Shown here one piece after another: positions 38,203 through 46,892 of a DNA stretch of 64,000 nt. The DNA comes from CALGYY01 sp963678485 (GTDB lineage: Bacteria; Bacteroidota; Bacteroidia; Bacteroidales; CAIWKO01), in contig OY782882.1 of the NCBI GenBank assembly GCA_963678485.1, forward strand, positions 4,799,538 through 4,863,537. The letters run 5' to 3'. The notes under the pieces were generated by a model. The model was not told the DNA's origin. It saw only the letters and a program-made list of their open reading frames with translations, and searched no databases. The translations under genes and the position numbers were made by a program. Each line of letters opens with the position of its first letter. The stretch's first letter is position 1.

Positions 38203-39356
38203 AGCCTGCATTCGAGCTGGCACAGGTCATTGAGCGGTTCGGGAAAGCGTATATTGAACAACATACCCCCAACGCCTATGTGCAGCGCACGCTGAGCGCA
38301 CTTGAGCGTTGCCGCACTGCCGCCCTGGGCGGGCATGTTGACCGATGCGATCAATGCGGGCACATTCGCATCAGTTATAACTCCTGCCGTAACCGTCATT
38401 GTCCCAAGTGCCAGAATACGCAAAGGGAAGCGTGGATCCAGGACAGAAAACAGGATCTCCTTCCTGTGCCGTATTTTCATGTGGTGTTTACCGTTCCGGA
38501 TCAACTTAATCGTTTGTTCCTGTATGAGCCAGTGCTGATGTACAATCTGCTCTTTCAAACGGCATGGCAGACACTCTCTCAGTTCTCATACACGCGTCTG
38601 CATGCAGAAACAGGCATGTTCGCTATTTTGCACACATGGGGACAAAACCTCTCGCTGCATCCTCATGTGCATTGTGTGGTTCCCGGCGGTGGGATCGATT
38701 TCAAGAATCAGTGGAAGCAGGTACAGGTCTCTGAAAACGGGAAAGTGTTTTTGTTTCCGGTCACAAATCTCTCTGCGGTTTTTCGCGGAAAGTTCATTGC
38801 TGGCCTGCAGCAACAACTTCCTCAGGAAAAGTCTTTTATCAATGCGCTCTACAAAACCTCTTGGGTAGTTTATGCCAAAGATCCCTTTGCAGGCCCTGAG
38901 CAGGTAGTGGAATATCTTGGCCGCTACACGCACAAGGTAGCCATTGGGAATCATCGCATCTTAAACATCAATGATGAGGGCGTGACCTTCCGTTGGCGCG
39001 ATTACCGCAACAACAAAGAAAAAGTAATGACACTTGATGGCGCTGAGTTCCTGCGCAGGTTCTGCCAACACATCCTTCCAAAACGGTTCGTAAGAATCCG
39101 TCATTACGGATTGCTGTCAAGCTCAAAACGCCCGCTGTTACGAGCGTTGCAGCAGTCCTTTGGAATCACGCCGGTAGTCAGGGAAAAGAAAAACTGGAAA
39201 CAAATCGCTGCAGAACATCTTGGCTACAACCCGGATCTGTGCCCGCATTGCGGTAAGGGCAGCATGCTTATGATAGAAATATTATTGCCGGGCAGGCCGC
39301 CTCCCGCGGCGCTCATAGCAAAACAAACATCAACAATCAAAATCACTGCTTTATGA
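38199..39356 (+). CDS. IS91-family HUH (Y2) transposase, element copy 1
   Basis: The protein has 385 residues and a GTG start overlapping the recombinase stop. The N-terminal zinc-binding domain has C50, C53, C63, H67, C68 and C71 (RCDQCGH, CRNRHCPKCQ). The HUH motif is H156-V-H158 within LHPHVHCV. The two tyrosines Y239 and Y243 sit in EYLGRYTHK, spaced as in IS91. A second CPHCGKG knuckle is near 348. IS91 enzymes nick one strand and move by rolling-circle transfer. An upstream tyrosine recombinase is known in a subset of IS91 relatives. Confidence 0.92.
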   Translation: MKPAFELAQVIERFGKAYIEQHTPNAYVQRTLSALERCRTAALGGHVDRCDQCGHIRISYNSCRNRHCPKCQNTQREAWIQDRKQDLLPVPYFHVVFTVPDQLNRLFLYEPVLMYNLLFQTAWQTLSQFSYTRLHAETGMFAILHTWGQNLSLHPHVHCVVPGGGIDFKNQWKQVQVSENGKVFLFPVTNLSAVFRGKFIAGLQQQLPQEKSFINALYKTSWVVYAKDPFAGPEQVVEYLGRYTHKVAIGNHRILNINDEGVTFRWRDYRNNKEKVMTLDGAEFLRRFCQHILPKRFVRIRHYGLLSSSKRPLLRALQQSFGITPVVREKKNWKQIAAEHLGYNPDLCPHCGKGSMLMIEILLPGRPPPAALIAKQTSTIKITAL

Positions 39357-39520
39357 AATTGTTCTGCGAAGGACCTGAAATCGTATTGCCCAAACCTGAG
39401 GAAAATGCCAGTTGGCGGGCGAATCAGAAGTTGTTTGCAGAAATACTGCTTGAATTGTTCTTGCTTCATTACTCAAATCTGAGTAACTTTTTTCATAGCA
39501 GTCAGTACCAAAATCATTAA
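39353..39520 (+). CDS. Conserved 55-residue ORF of the element (copy 1)
   Basis: It starts at the ATG overlapping the transposase stop (ATGA), which suggests translational coupling. The product begins MKLFCEGPEIVLPKPEENAS and ends SSQYQNH. It is 55 residues in copies 1-5, with many substitutions but no frame break, as expected for a real protein. No known family or motif is recognised. It may be an accessory factor for transposition. Confidence 0.65.
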   Translation: MKLFCEGPEIVLPKPEENASWRANQKLFAEILLELFLLHYSNLSNFFHSSQYQNH

Positions 39521-39570
39521 AACTCCATAAAGACCATTCCTTCTTCAAACTTTGCTGCACGTGGGCTTCC

Positions 39571-39621
39571 GTGCAACACGGCTTCATGTTGGGCTAGCGC
39601 CACACGAAGCCTTAACTATTA
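39571..39621 (+). repeat. attC-like terminal site of element copy 1
   Basis: The box GTGCAAC (39571-39577) is complementary to the left-end start GTTGCAC. Then one base, and the arms CGGCTTCATGTTGGGC and GCGCCACACGAAGCC around a TAGC tip, then TTAACTA and the junction TT. The short spacer is on the left and the long one on the right, the reverse of the cassette sites when read on the plus strand. Confidence 0.7.
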
Positions 39622-39668
39622 GCGGCTGGGCGTTCATTAATATTGCGTTTACGTAATTATTAATAATG

Positions 39669-40184
39669 CTACTTTTTAAGCCGAAATTCATTACTCCAAA
39701 TAATAGCATCTTTATTTTTAATTTTTTCATTGATTAATAAATGATAATCATCATTATAATCATATTCTTTTTCCTTTATCAATAGAAAGCCGAGTTTATA
39801 TGTCTTATAATTTAGGTTTGTTGAAGTATCCGCAATGTCAATAATACCAGTATAAGATATTTTGTTATTTGGTTCAATCTGAACTAATTTGGGAAAATTA
39901 CCATCACAACCCGCATTGTAGAAATAAAGGAAGGAATCATTATTAAAAATGAAATTGTCTTCCCATGAGCAGGTCATTATCCAAAAGTGAATGATTGTAT
40001 CACAATTATTAATCAAATCGATATTTGCCTTATAAAATCTATGGTCTTTATGCATATTTGAAGAAATAGTTGTTTCCCCAATAATATCTACATTGACTAC
40101 GAAACAATGATTTGCTGTCCTTCTTCGATTGCATTGTGAAAATAAAATTATCACTGCAATTGCTAAAAGGATGTTTTTCATCAT
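39669..40184 (-). CDS. Cassette A: lipoprotein of unknown function
   Basis: The protein has 171 residues. The lipobox LFSQC puts the lipid-carrying Cys at about residue 18. The mature part is beta-rich with further cysteines (NNCDTI, MTCSW, AGCDG) and no recognised family. The leader to the cassette box is 47 bases, too short for a clear promoter of its own. AT-rich codon use contrasts with the neighbouring elements. Confidence 0.75.
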   Translation of the reverse strand: MMKNILLAIAVIILFSQCNRRRTANHCFVVNVDIIGETTISSNMHKDHRFYKANIDLINNCDTIIHFWIMTCSWEDNFIFNNDSFLYFYNAGCDGNFPKLVQIEPNNKISYTGIIDIADTSTNLNYKTYKLGFLLIKEKEYDYNDDYHLLINEKIKNKDAIIWSNEFRLKK

Positions 40185-40222
40185 TTCTTTTATAGTTTAT
40201 AGTGTTGTTTCCCTTTCGCCTT

Positions 40223-40356
40223 GCCGCTAACGTTCGAGGCTTGCTAACGGCGGGGAGATTCGAAGCAGCTACGATTCATAATACAACAAAGTTAAATAAA
40301 ATAACTATACTATCTGTTAAAATGTTGCCCCGCAGATAGCGAGCTTTTGGTAGCAT
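40223..40356 (-). repeat. attC-like site 1 (between cassettes A and B)
   Basis: The box GCCGCTAAC (40223-40231) matches the start of cassette A, TTAGCGGC (39619). The arms are GAGGCTTGCTA-CGGCGGGG and CCCCGC-TAGCGAGC, and the long AT-rich loop contains ATACAACAAAGTTAAAT. The distal box is decayed (GGTAGCATT instead of GTTAGCATT). Confidence 0.75.
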
Positions 40357-40368
40357 TAGTTTAATTTT

Positions 40369-41148
40369 CTAAAAGCTATAACCGAAACTGAGTCCAAACC
40401 ATGCTATGCCGTCCAACTTACTTCTTACATTAGGGTAATACATAACTATTGGGGTGAAGTCAATTCGGAATAAAAACCCTCTATATCCCTGAACTCTAAT
40501 TCCGGTTATAGCTGTACAATAAAATCCCTGTTCAGATTCTTGTAGTCCACTATAGCCATCGGAAACATCAAAATAAGAGTCATAATAATAAGCTGCTCCA
40601 GACCCAATTTCCACATAAAGTAGTTTATAAAGTTTGAAAGTCCCATTTATTGTAAAGGGTACAGACCAACGCGTATGGTTAAACATTGAACCATAATAGT
40701 AAAGTCCGCCAATTCTACAGGATAGAGAAAAAAAGTTTTTATGAAACAGTATTCTTTCATAGTTTAAGGAATAATATTCTGCATTACCAAGTAATTCCAT
40801 GTAAATACTGTTTTTACGAATTCGGTTTTTTCTGATGGAATCCTTTTTTATATATTGACTTACATTTAAACTATCGTCCTTAGAAAATTTATTTACTGTA
40901 TCTTTTGTGTCAGAGAAAATATAAGGTTTAGAGTCCTTGTCAAGGTTGTAGCTCTTGACATTTAGCAGAGGAATATAATCACTACGAGCACTTTTTTTAT
41001 CTTGGGTATCGTAAAATATATTTTTGTCGTTAATAAAGGTGATATTGCAGTTTATTGTGTCATTTTTAATTGTAATAATCTTGTCATTGAAGTTTTGAGC
41101 AAACGTCGAGGAGCTAACTAGTGTCAAAAGAAGAATAATCTTATTCAT
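40369..41148 (-). CDS. Cassette B: secreted or outer-membrane protein of unknown function
   Basis: The protein has 259 residues and a signal peptide at 1-17 (MNKIILLLTLVSSSTFAQ). The N-terminal half is polar (ITIKNDTINCNITFINDKN). The second half has alternating aromatic strands (YYGSMF, FRIDFTPIVMYYPN) and ends in FGLSFGYSF, an ending typical of outer-membrane beta barrels. It may be an OM protein. The family is not recognised. The leader to the box is 25 bases. Confidence 0.7.
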   Translation of the reverse strand: MNKIILLLTLVSSSTFAQNFNDKIITIKNDTINCNITFINDKNIFYDTQDKKSARSDYIPLLNVKSYNLDKDSKPYIFSDTKDTVNKFSKDDSLNVSQYIKKDSIRKNRIRKNSIYMELLGNAEYYSLNYERILFHKNFFSLSCRIGGLYYYGSMFNHTRWSVPFTINGTFKLYKLLYVEIGSGAAYYYDSYFDVSDGYSGLQESEQGFYCTAITGIRVQGYRGFLFRIDFTPIVMYYPNVRSKLDGIAWFGLSFGYSF

Positions 41149-41163
41149 GCTGTATTCTAAAAT

Positions 41164-41285
41164 TAATGGTAACGTTTTGCGGCTTGATTGCGTGCCGTTT
41201 CAAGATTTTGAATAAAAGTACTAATTTAATAATTTTATGTATCTCTATATCATCGAAGCTCGAACGGCATGCAAGCAAGGTGCTG
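41164..41285 (-). repeat. attC-like site 2, interrupted by element copy 2
   Basis: The box TAATGGTAAC (41164-41173) roughly matches the start of cassette B. The arms are GCGGCTTG-TTGCGTGCCGTT and AACGGCATGCAAGC. The distal box is split: G at 41285, then the element, then TTAGCATT at 43710. Confidence 0.7.
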
Positions 41286-41337
41286 TTGCACTAAATCCCA
41301 CCCCGAAAAAGCCGGGGTGAGATAGTAGCGTTTTTTT

Positions 41338-41387
41338 CGTATCCACGTATATTGGTTTTACCTAAAAATCATTTATATATGGATACG
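41338..41387 (+). promoter_or_regulatory. Alternative leader hairpin in copy 2
   Basis: CGTATCCA (41338-41345) pairs with TGGATACG (41380-41387), with TATAT extensions. The second arm covers the start codon (41379). The sequence differs from the other copies, but an inverted repeat occupies the same position. Confidence 0.55.
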
Positions 41388-42293
41388 AAATCAAAAGTAA
41401 GAAAAAAATCATTCACAACGGTTGAACAAGCCATTCATCAGGTAAGAGGCTTTCGTAATCTTTATCAGGACCTTGACGATAAGGTCCGATTGTCGGGGCA
41501 ATCAGAGAGTACTCTTAAAAATTACGCACGAAAAATAGCCCAGTTAAGTCTGCATTTTGGAAAGCTACCACAGCATGTCACAGAGAAGGAGATGAGCAAG
41601 TATTTGGCTTCACTGGCCAGACAAAGTAAAACACCTTCGCTGAGCGATTTTAAGTTCGCCGTTTATGGGCTGCGCTATTGCTATCGCCTGCTGGGCTTGA
41701 ATGACAAAGTGGTGCAACTCCCCAAAATAAAGCATACCAGCAAATTGCCGGTAGTGCTTAATTATGGCGAGTGCAGGGCGTTGTTTAATGCGCCGGATCT
41801 GCTAAAACACAGAGTGCTTCTGTCGCTGATGTATTCGGCCGGTCTGCGTGCCCGCGAGGCCAGTCGGTTGAAGCTGTCGGATATTGACCGTGGCCGGATG
41901 ATGATCCATATACGGCAAAGCAAGTACAACAAGGATCGCTACGTCCCGCTTTCACCGCTGATTTTGCAAGGACTTGAAAAGTATTACTTTGCCTGTCAGC
42001 CGGTGGAGTACCTGTTCAATGGTAATGAGCCCGGTTCGCCCTTGAGTATACGTGGTATGCAATGGGCCTTGCGCGAAGCGGTGAAGAAGTGTAAGCTTCA
42101 AAAGGGCATTACCCTCCATACACTGCGACACAGCTATGCTACGCACCTGCTTGAGTTCGGGATGGATATCGTGACCATCAAGGAGCTACTGGGACACGAG
42201 CGTATAGAAACGACACTGGTGTATCTTCATGTCGCCAAACCCAATCGCAGCAATCTGTTCAGCCCGTTCGACCGGTTGTATACGAAGGAGTGA
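41379..42293 (+). CDS. Tyrosine recombinase, element copy 2
   Basis: The protein has 304 residues and all catalytic residues of copy 1 (R157, K182, H247, R250, H273, Y282). The N-terminus reads MDTKSKVRKKSFTT, aligning without gaps to MNNEPKLRKKTFTT in the other copies. That fixes the start and shows this lineage has diverged. An upstream in-frame ATG-like extension (to 41352) is inside the leader hairpin and is rejected. Confidence 0.88.
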   Translation: MDTKSKVRKKSFTTVEQAIHQVRGFRNLYQDLDDKVRLSGQSESTLKNYARKIAQLSLHFGKLPQHVTEKEMSKYLASLARQSKTPSLSDFKFAVYGLRYCYRLLGLNDKVVQLPKIKHTSKLPVVLNYGECRALFNAPDLLKHRVLLSLMYSAGLRAREASRLKLSDIDRGRMMIHIRQSKYNKDRYVPLSPLILQGLEKYYFACQPVEYLFNGNEPGSPLSIRGMQWALREAVKKCKLQKGITLHTLRHSYATHLLEFGMDIVTIKELLGHERIETTLVYLHVAKPNRSNLFSPFDRLYTKE

Positions 42294-43411
42294 AGCCTGC
42301 ATTCGAGCTGGCACAGGTCATTGAGCGGTTCGGGAAAGCGTATATTGAACAACATACCCCCAACGCCTATGTGCAGCGCACGCTGAGCGCACTTGAGCGT
42401 TGCCGCACTGCCGCCCTGGGCGGGCATGTTGACCGATGCGATCAATGCGGGCACATTCGCATCAGTTATAACTCCTGCCGTAATCGTCATTGTCCCAAGT
42501 GCCAGAATACGCAGCGGGAAGCATGGATCCAAGACCGAAAACAGGATCTGCTTCCTGTACCGTATTTTCATGTGGTGTTTACCGTGCCGGATAAACTTAA
42601 TCGTTTGTTCCTGCATGAGCCGGTGCTGATGTACAATCTGCTCTTTCAAACGGCATGGCAGACACTCTCTCAGTTCTCATACACGCGTCTGCATGCAGAA
42701 ACAGGCATGTTCGCTATTTTGCACACATGGGGACAAAACCTCTCGCTGCACCCTCATGTGCATTGTGTGGTTCCCGGCGGAGGCATCGATTACAAAAACC
42801 AATGGACGCAGGTAAAGGTCTCTGAAAACGGAAAAGTATTTTTATTTCCGGTCACAAATCTCTCTGCGGTTTTTCGCGGAAAGTTCATTGCTGGCCTGCA
42901 ACAACAACAACTTATGCAGGAAAAGCCGTTCATCAATGCGCTCTACAAAACGCCTTGGGTAGTTTATGCCAAAGATCCCTTTGCAGGCCCTGAGCAGGTA
43001 GTGGAATATCTTGGCCGTTACACGCACAAGGTAGCCATTGGGAATCATCGCATCTTAAACATCAATGATGAAGGCGTGACCTTCCGCTGGCGCGACTATC
43101 GCGACAACAAAGAAAAAGTAATGACACTTGATGGCACCGAGTTCCTGCGCAGGTTCTGTGTGCACATCCTTCCAAAACGGTTCGTAAGAATCCGGCATTA
43201 CGGTTTGCTGTCAACGTCGAAACGCCCGCTGTTACGAGCGTTGCAGCAGTCCTTTGGAATCAAGCCTGAAGTCAGGGAAAAGAAAAACTGGAAACAAATC
43301 GCTGCCGAACATCTTGGCTACAACCCGGATCTGTGCCCGCATTGCGGTAAGGGCAGCATGCTTATGATAGAAATATTATTGCCGGACGGCCGCCACCAGC
43401 AGCGTTCATAG
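42290..43411 (+). CDS. IS91-family transposase, element copy 2, frameshifted tail
   Basis: The protein has 373 residues and intact zinc, HUH and YLGRY motifs. An extra glutamine and LM replace LP in the GLQQQQLMQEK segment. Near the end, one C is missing relative to copies 5 and 6 (CCGGACGG versus CCCGGACGG). The last 15 or so residues are therefore changed to DGRHQQRS and the stop comes 35 bases before the small ORF. The coupling overlap is lost. Confidence 0.85.
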   Translation: MKPAFELAQVIERFGKAYIEQHTPNAYVQRTLSALERCRTAALGGHVDRCDQCGHIRISYNSCRNRHCPKCQNTQREAWIQDRKQDLLPVPYFHVVFTVPDKLNRLFLHEPVLMYNLLFQTAWQTLSQFSYTRLHAETGMFAILHTWGQNLSLHPHVHCVVPGGGIDYKNQWTQVKVSENGKVFLFPVTNLSAVFRGKFIAGLQQQQLMQEKPFINALYKTPWVVYAKDPFAGPEQVVEYLGRYTHKVAIGNHRILNINDEGVTFRWRDYRDNKEKVMTLDGTEFLRRFCVHILPKRFVRIRHYGLLSTSKRPLLRALQQSFGIKPEVREKKNWKQIAAEHLGYNPDLCPHCGKGSMLMIEILLPDGRHQQRS

Positions 43412-43445
43412 CAAAACAAACATCAACAATCCAAATCACTGCTTT

Positions 43446-43613
43446 ATGAAATTGTTCTGTGAAGGACCTGAAATCGTAGTGCCAAAACCTGAGGAAAATG
43501 CCAGTTGGCGGGCGAATCAGAAGTTGTTTGCAGAAATGTCTTACGAATTATCCTCGCAATACCACTCAAATCTGAGTATACTTTTTCATAGCAGTCAGCA
43601 CCAAAATCATTAA
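43446..43613 (+). CDS. Conserved 55-residue ORF, element copy 2
   Basis: The start MKLFCEGPEIVVPKPEENAS and length match copy 1, with changes in the middle (AEMSYELSSQYHS). It is no longer overlapped by the transposase stop because of the frameshift upstream, yet the frame is intact. Confidence 0.6.
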   Translation: MKLFCEGPEIVVPKPEENASWRANQKLFAEMSYELSSQYHSNLSILFHSSQHQNH

Positions 43614-43661
43614 AAATCCATAACACGTATTTCATTGATAATGTGCTGCACGTGGGCTTCC

Positions 43662-43712
43662 GTGCAACACGGCTTCATGTTGGGCTAGCGCCACACGAAG
43701 CCTTAACTATTA
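43662..43712 (+). repeat. attC-like terminal site of element copy 2
   Basis: GTGCAAC, the GGCTTCATGTTGGGC / CGCCACACGAAGCC hairpin and TTAACTA lead into TTAGCATT of cassette C, as in copy 1. Confidence 0.65.
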
Positions 43713-43715
43713 GCA

Positions 43716-44375
43716 TTAGTATTTTATTTTTAAATTGTTTCCTCTTTGTAGATTTTTAAAATGCTCTGGTGTCGGAGAAAGATAATCCATGTCATAATAC
43801 TTGTCTTGTTTCTTAAAATATGTCCTCAAACACCAAGTTGTGTTTGTGTCAATCTTTGCTTGATTTGAAAAGAGATTATTGAATTTGATTATTATTCTAT
43901 TACTTATTCTTTCAAAATCAAACTTACCACCAATAACGGGGGTTTCATCTTCGACATTAAAACCTCTGTCTATTTCGCAAAGGCCAAGAAATGTGTCAAA
44001 TGATACTTTTGTCTTTTTTATTTTAATATTATCATTCATATATCTAAATTCACAGTACCGGTTTAGTTTGTCTCGTCCCGCTGTGTCAGTTATACTGTCA
44101 AAAACTAAGTCCAATTGATAATGAAAATCATTTGTTCTGTCATTTATTATTATACTGTCAGGTATCTGTCTAAACGTAATTGCGACAATAACGGAGTCTG
44201 TGTCACAACTTATTTGAACAGTTTTAATGTCTATAAACGAAGTCGAGATTGATACTGTATCGGTCGAGTTAAAAGTGCCATAGAGTTTTGGATGGACAGA
44301 ATCGGTACTTTGTCTGCAAGAACAAATACTTATCAAAATAAGGATTATCAATATGACCTGTTTAATTGTCCGCAT
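43716..44375 (-). CDS. Cassette C: lipoprotein of unknown function
   Basis: The protein has 219 residues and a lipobox SICSC near residue 20. The mature part is beta-rich and polar (VSISTSFIDIKTVQISCDTD) and has no known domain. The stop codon lies six bases from the cassette end and the leader is 20 bases, the compact form seen in integron cassettes. Confidence 0.75.
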   Translation of the reverse strand: MRTIKQVILIILILISICSCRQSTDSVHPKLYGTFNSTDTVSISTSFIDIKTVQISCDTDSVIVAITFRQIPDSIIINDRTNDFHYQLDLVFDSITDTAGRDKLNRYCEFRYMNDNIKIKKTKVSFDTFLGLCEIDRGFNVEDETPVIGGKFDFERISNRIIIKFNNLFSNQAKIDTNTTWCLRTYFKKQDKYYDMDYLSPTPEHFKNLQRGNNLKIKY

Positions 44376-44386
44376 TCTCTAATATT

Positions 44387-44513
44387 AATGCTAACGTTCG
44401 AGGCTTGCTAACGGCGGGAGATTCGAAGCAGCTCCGATTCATAATACAACAAAGTTAAATAAAAGAACTATACTATCCGTTAAAATGTCTGCCCCGCTGA
44501 TAGCAAGCCTTTG
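44387..44513 (-). repeat. attC-like site 3, interrupted by element copy 3
   Basis: The box AATGCTAAC (44387-44395) matches the cassette C start TTAGCATT (43710). The arms are AGGCTTGCTAACGGCGGG and CCCGCTGATAGCAAGCCT, a close relative of sites 1 and 17. G at 44513 joins the element. TTATAGGC follows it at 46941. Confidence 0.8.
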
Positions 44514-44611
44514 TTGCACTAAATCCCACCCCGAAAAAGCCGGGGTGAGATAGTAGCGTTTTTTAAAGAACATCGTACAAAGGGTATTATAAACCAATAA
44601 ATCCTTTGTAT

Positions 44612-45526
44612 ATGAACTCAGAGCCAAAGTTAAGAAAAAAATCATTCACAACAGTCGAACAAGCAATTCATCAGGTAAGAGGCTTTCGTAATCTTTATCA
44701 GGAACTTGACGATAAGATACGATTGTCGGGGCAATCAGAGAGTACGCTTAAGAATTACGCTCGAAAAATAGCCCAGTTGAGCCTGCATTTTGGCAAATTG
44801 CCCCAGCATGTCACGGAAAAGGAGATGAATAAGTACCTGGCTTCACTGGCCCGGCAAAGCAAATCACCTTCGCTGAGCGATTTTAAGTTTGCCGTTTACG
44901 GGCTGCGCTATTGCTATCGCCTGCTTGGACTGAACGACAAAGTGGTGCAACTCCCCAAAATCAAGCATGACAGCAAACTGCCGGTAGTGCTTAATTATGG
45001 AGAGTGCCGGGCGTTGTTTAATGCGCCAGATCTGCTAAAACACAGGGTGCTGCTGTCGCTGATGTATTCGGCCGGTCTGCGTGCCCGTGAGGCAAGCCGG
45101 CTGAAGCTCTCTGATATTGACCGTGGCCGGATGATGATCCACATTCGACAAAGCAAGTACAACAAAGACCGCTATGTTCCGCTCTCACCGCTGATTTTGC
45201 AAGGACTGGAGAAGTATTATTATGCCTGTCAGCCGGTGGAGTACCTGTTCAATGGCAATGAGCCCGGCTCCCCTTTGAGTGTACGTGGCATGCAATGGGC
45301 CTTGCGCGAAGCGGTGAAGAAGTGTAAGCTTCAAAAGGGCATTACCCTCCATACGCTTCGACACAGCTACGCCACGCACCTGCTTGAGTTCGGGATGGAT
45401 ATCGTGACCATCAAGGAGCTACTGGGACACGAGCGTATAGAAACGACACTGGTGTATCTTCATGTCGCCAAACCCAATCGCAGCAATCTGTTCAGCCCGT
45501 TCGACCGGTTGTATACGAAGGAGTGA
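44612..45526 (+). CDS. Tyrosine recombinase, element copy 3
   Basis: The protein has 304 residues. It differs from copy 1 at the very N-terminus (MNSEPKLRKKSF) and at few other positions. All catalytic residues are kept. The stop overlaps the transposase start by GTGA. Confidence 0.9.
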   Translation: MNSEPKLRKKSFTTVEQAIHQVRGFRNLYQELDDKIRLSGQSESTLKNYARKIAQLSLHFGKLPQHVTEKEMNKYLASLARQSKSPSLSDFKFAVYGLRYCYRLLGLNDKVVQLPKIKHDSKLPVVLNYGECRALFNAPDLLKHRVLLSLMYSAGLRAREASRLKLSDIDRGRMMIHIRQSKYNKDRYVPLSPLILQGLEKYYYACQPVEYLFNGNEPGSPLSVRGMQWALREAVKKCKLQKGITLHTLRHSYATHLLEFGMDIVTIKELLGHERIETTLVYLHVAKPNRSNLFSPFDRLYTKE

Positions 45527-46677
45527 AGCCTGCATTCGAGCTGGCACAGGTCATTGAACGGTTCGGGAAAGCGTATATTGAACAACATACCCCCAACGCC
45601 TATGTGCAGCGCACGCTGAGCGCACTCAAGCGTTGCCGCACAGCTGCTCTGGGAGGACATGTTGACCGATGCGATCAATGCGGGCACATTCGCATCAGTT
45701 ATAACTCCTGCCGCAATCGTCATTGTCCCAAGTGCCAGAATACACAGAGGGAAGCGTGGATCCAAGACAGAAAACAGGATCTGCTTCCTGTACCGTATTT
45801 TCATGTGGTGTTTACCGTGCCGGATCAACTTAACCGTTTGTTCCTGTATGAGCCAGTGCTGATGTACAATCTGCTCTTTCAAACGGCATGGCAGACACTC
45901 TCTCAGTTCTCATACACGCGTCTGCATGCAGAAACAGGCATGTTCGCTATTTTGCACACATGGGGACAAAACCTCTCGCTGCACCCTCATGTGCATTGTG
46001 TGGTTCCCGGCGGTGGTATCGATTACAAGAATCAGTGGAAGCAGGTAAAGGTCTCTGAAAACGGAAAAGTGTTTTTGTTTCCGGCCACAAATCTCTCTGC
46101 AGTTTTTCGCGGAAAGTTCATTGCTGGCCTGCAGCAACAACTTCCTCAGGAAAAGTCTTTTATCAATGCGCTCTACAAAACCTCTTGGGTAGTTTATGCC
46201 AAAGATCCCTTTGCAGGCCCTGAGCAGGTAGTGGAATATCTTGGCCGCTACACGCACAAGGTAGCCATTGGGAATCATCGCATCTTAAACATCAATGATG
46301 AAGGCGTGACCTTCCGCTGGCGCGATTACCGCGACAACAAAGAAAAAGTAATGACGCTTGAGGGCGCCGAGTTCCTGCGCAGGTTCTGTGTGCACATCCT
46401 TCCAAAACGGTTCGTAAGAATCCGTCATTACGGATTGCTGTCAAGCTCAAAACGCCCGCTGTTACGAGCGTTGCAGCAGTCCTTTGGAATCAAGCCTGTA
46501 GTCAGGGAAAAGAAAAACTGGAAACAAATCGCTGCAGAACATCTTGGCTACAACCCGGATCTGTGCCCGCATTGCGGTAAGGGCAGCATGCTTATGATAG
46601 AAATATTATTGCCGGGCAGGCCGCCTCCCGCGGCGTTCATAGCAAAACAAACATCAACAATCAAAATCACTGCTTAA
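45523..46677 (+). CDS. IS91-family transposase, element copy 3
   Basis: The protein has 384 residues with complete zinc-binding, HUH (HPHVHC) and YLGRY motifs. Small differences from copy 1 include SALKRC for SALERC and a shorter end (KITA, TAA stop). The stop overlaps the next ATG by one base (TAATG). Confidence 0.9.
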   Translation: MKPAFELAQVIERFGKAYIEQHTPNAYVQRTLSALKRCRTAALGGHVDRCDQCGHIRISYNSCRNRHCPKCQNTQREAWIQDRKQDLLPVPYFHVVFTVPDQLNRLFLYEPVLMYNLLFQTAWQTLSQFSYTRLHAETGMFAILHTWGQNLSLHPHVHCVVPGGGIDYKNQWKQVKVSENGKVFLFPATNLSAVFRGKFIAGLQQQLPQEKSFINALYKTSWVVYAKDPFAGPEQVVEYLGRYTHKVAIGNHRILNINDEGVTFRWRDYRDNKEKVMTLEGAEFLRRFCVHILPKRFVRIRHYGLLSSSKRPLLRALQQSFGIKPVVREKKNWKQIAAEHLGYNPDLCPHCGKGSMLMIEILLPGRPPPAAFIAKQTSTIKITA

Positions 46678-46844
46678 TGAAATCGTTCTATACAGGACCT
46701 GAAATCGTATTGTCTATACTTTATGAAAGCGCCAATGAACGGGTAAATCAGAAGGTGTCTGCAGATATGCTGCGTGAATTATCCGTGCTTCACAACTCAA
46801 ATCTGAGAGCGTTTTTTCATTGCAGCCAGCACCAAAATTATTAA
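46677..46844 (+). CDS. Conserved 55-residue ORF, element copy 3 (diverged)
   Basis: The product begins MKSFYTGPEIVLSILYESAN and ends CSQHQNY. About a third of residues differ from copy 1, but length and frame are the same. This is the best evidence that the ORF is translated and under selection. Confidence 0.65.
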   Translation: MKSFYTGPEIVLSILYESANERVNQKVSADMLRELSVLHNSNLRAFFHCSQHQNY

Positions 46845-46892
46845 AACTCCATAACACGTATTTCATTATTAATGTGCTGCATGTGGGATGTC

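Larger units (their letters stand above)
37190..39618 (+). mobile_element. Int/IS91 element copy 1
   Basis: A 2429-bp element, left end TTGCACTAAATCCCACC, right end GAAGCCTTAACTA. It contains a recombinase gene, an IS91-type transposase gene and a 55-residue ORF, each overlapping the next by four bases. It is inserted in the PhnB-like gene (left flank CCATAGG) and followed directly by cassette A. As far as I compared, it is base-identical to copy 4. Confidence 0.85.
41286..43709 (+). mobile_element. Int/IS91 element copy 2 (most diverged)
   Basis: A 2424-bp element with the same ends as copy 1. It differs in the leader (no TACAAAGGAT repeat), in many recombinase codons and in the transposase tail. 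It sits between G (41285) and TT (43710) of a cassette site, with no target duplication. Confidence 0.85.

Noticed and set aside
38136..38558. Antisense ORFs of 64-254 codons inside each recombinase and transposase gene
   Set aside because: Shadow frames of well-supported genes with no independent evidence.
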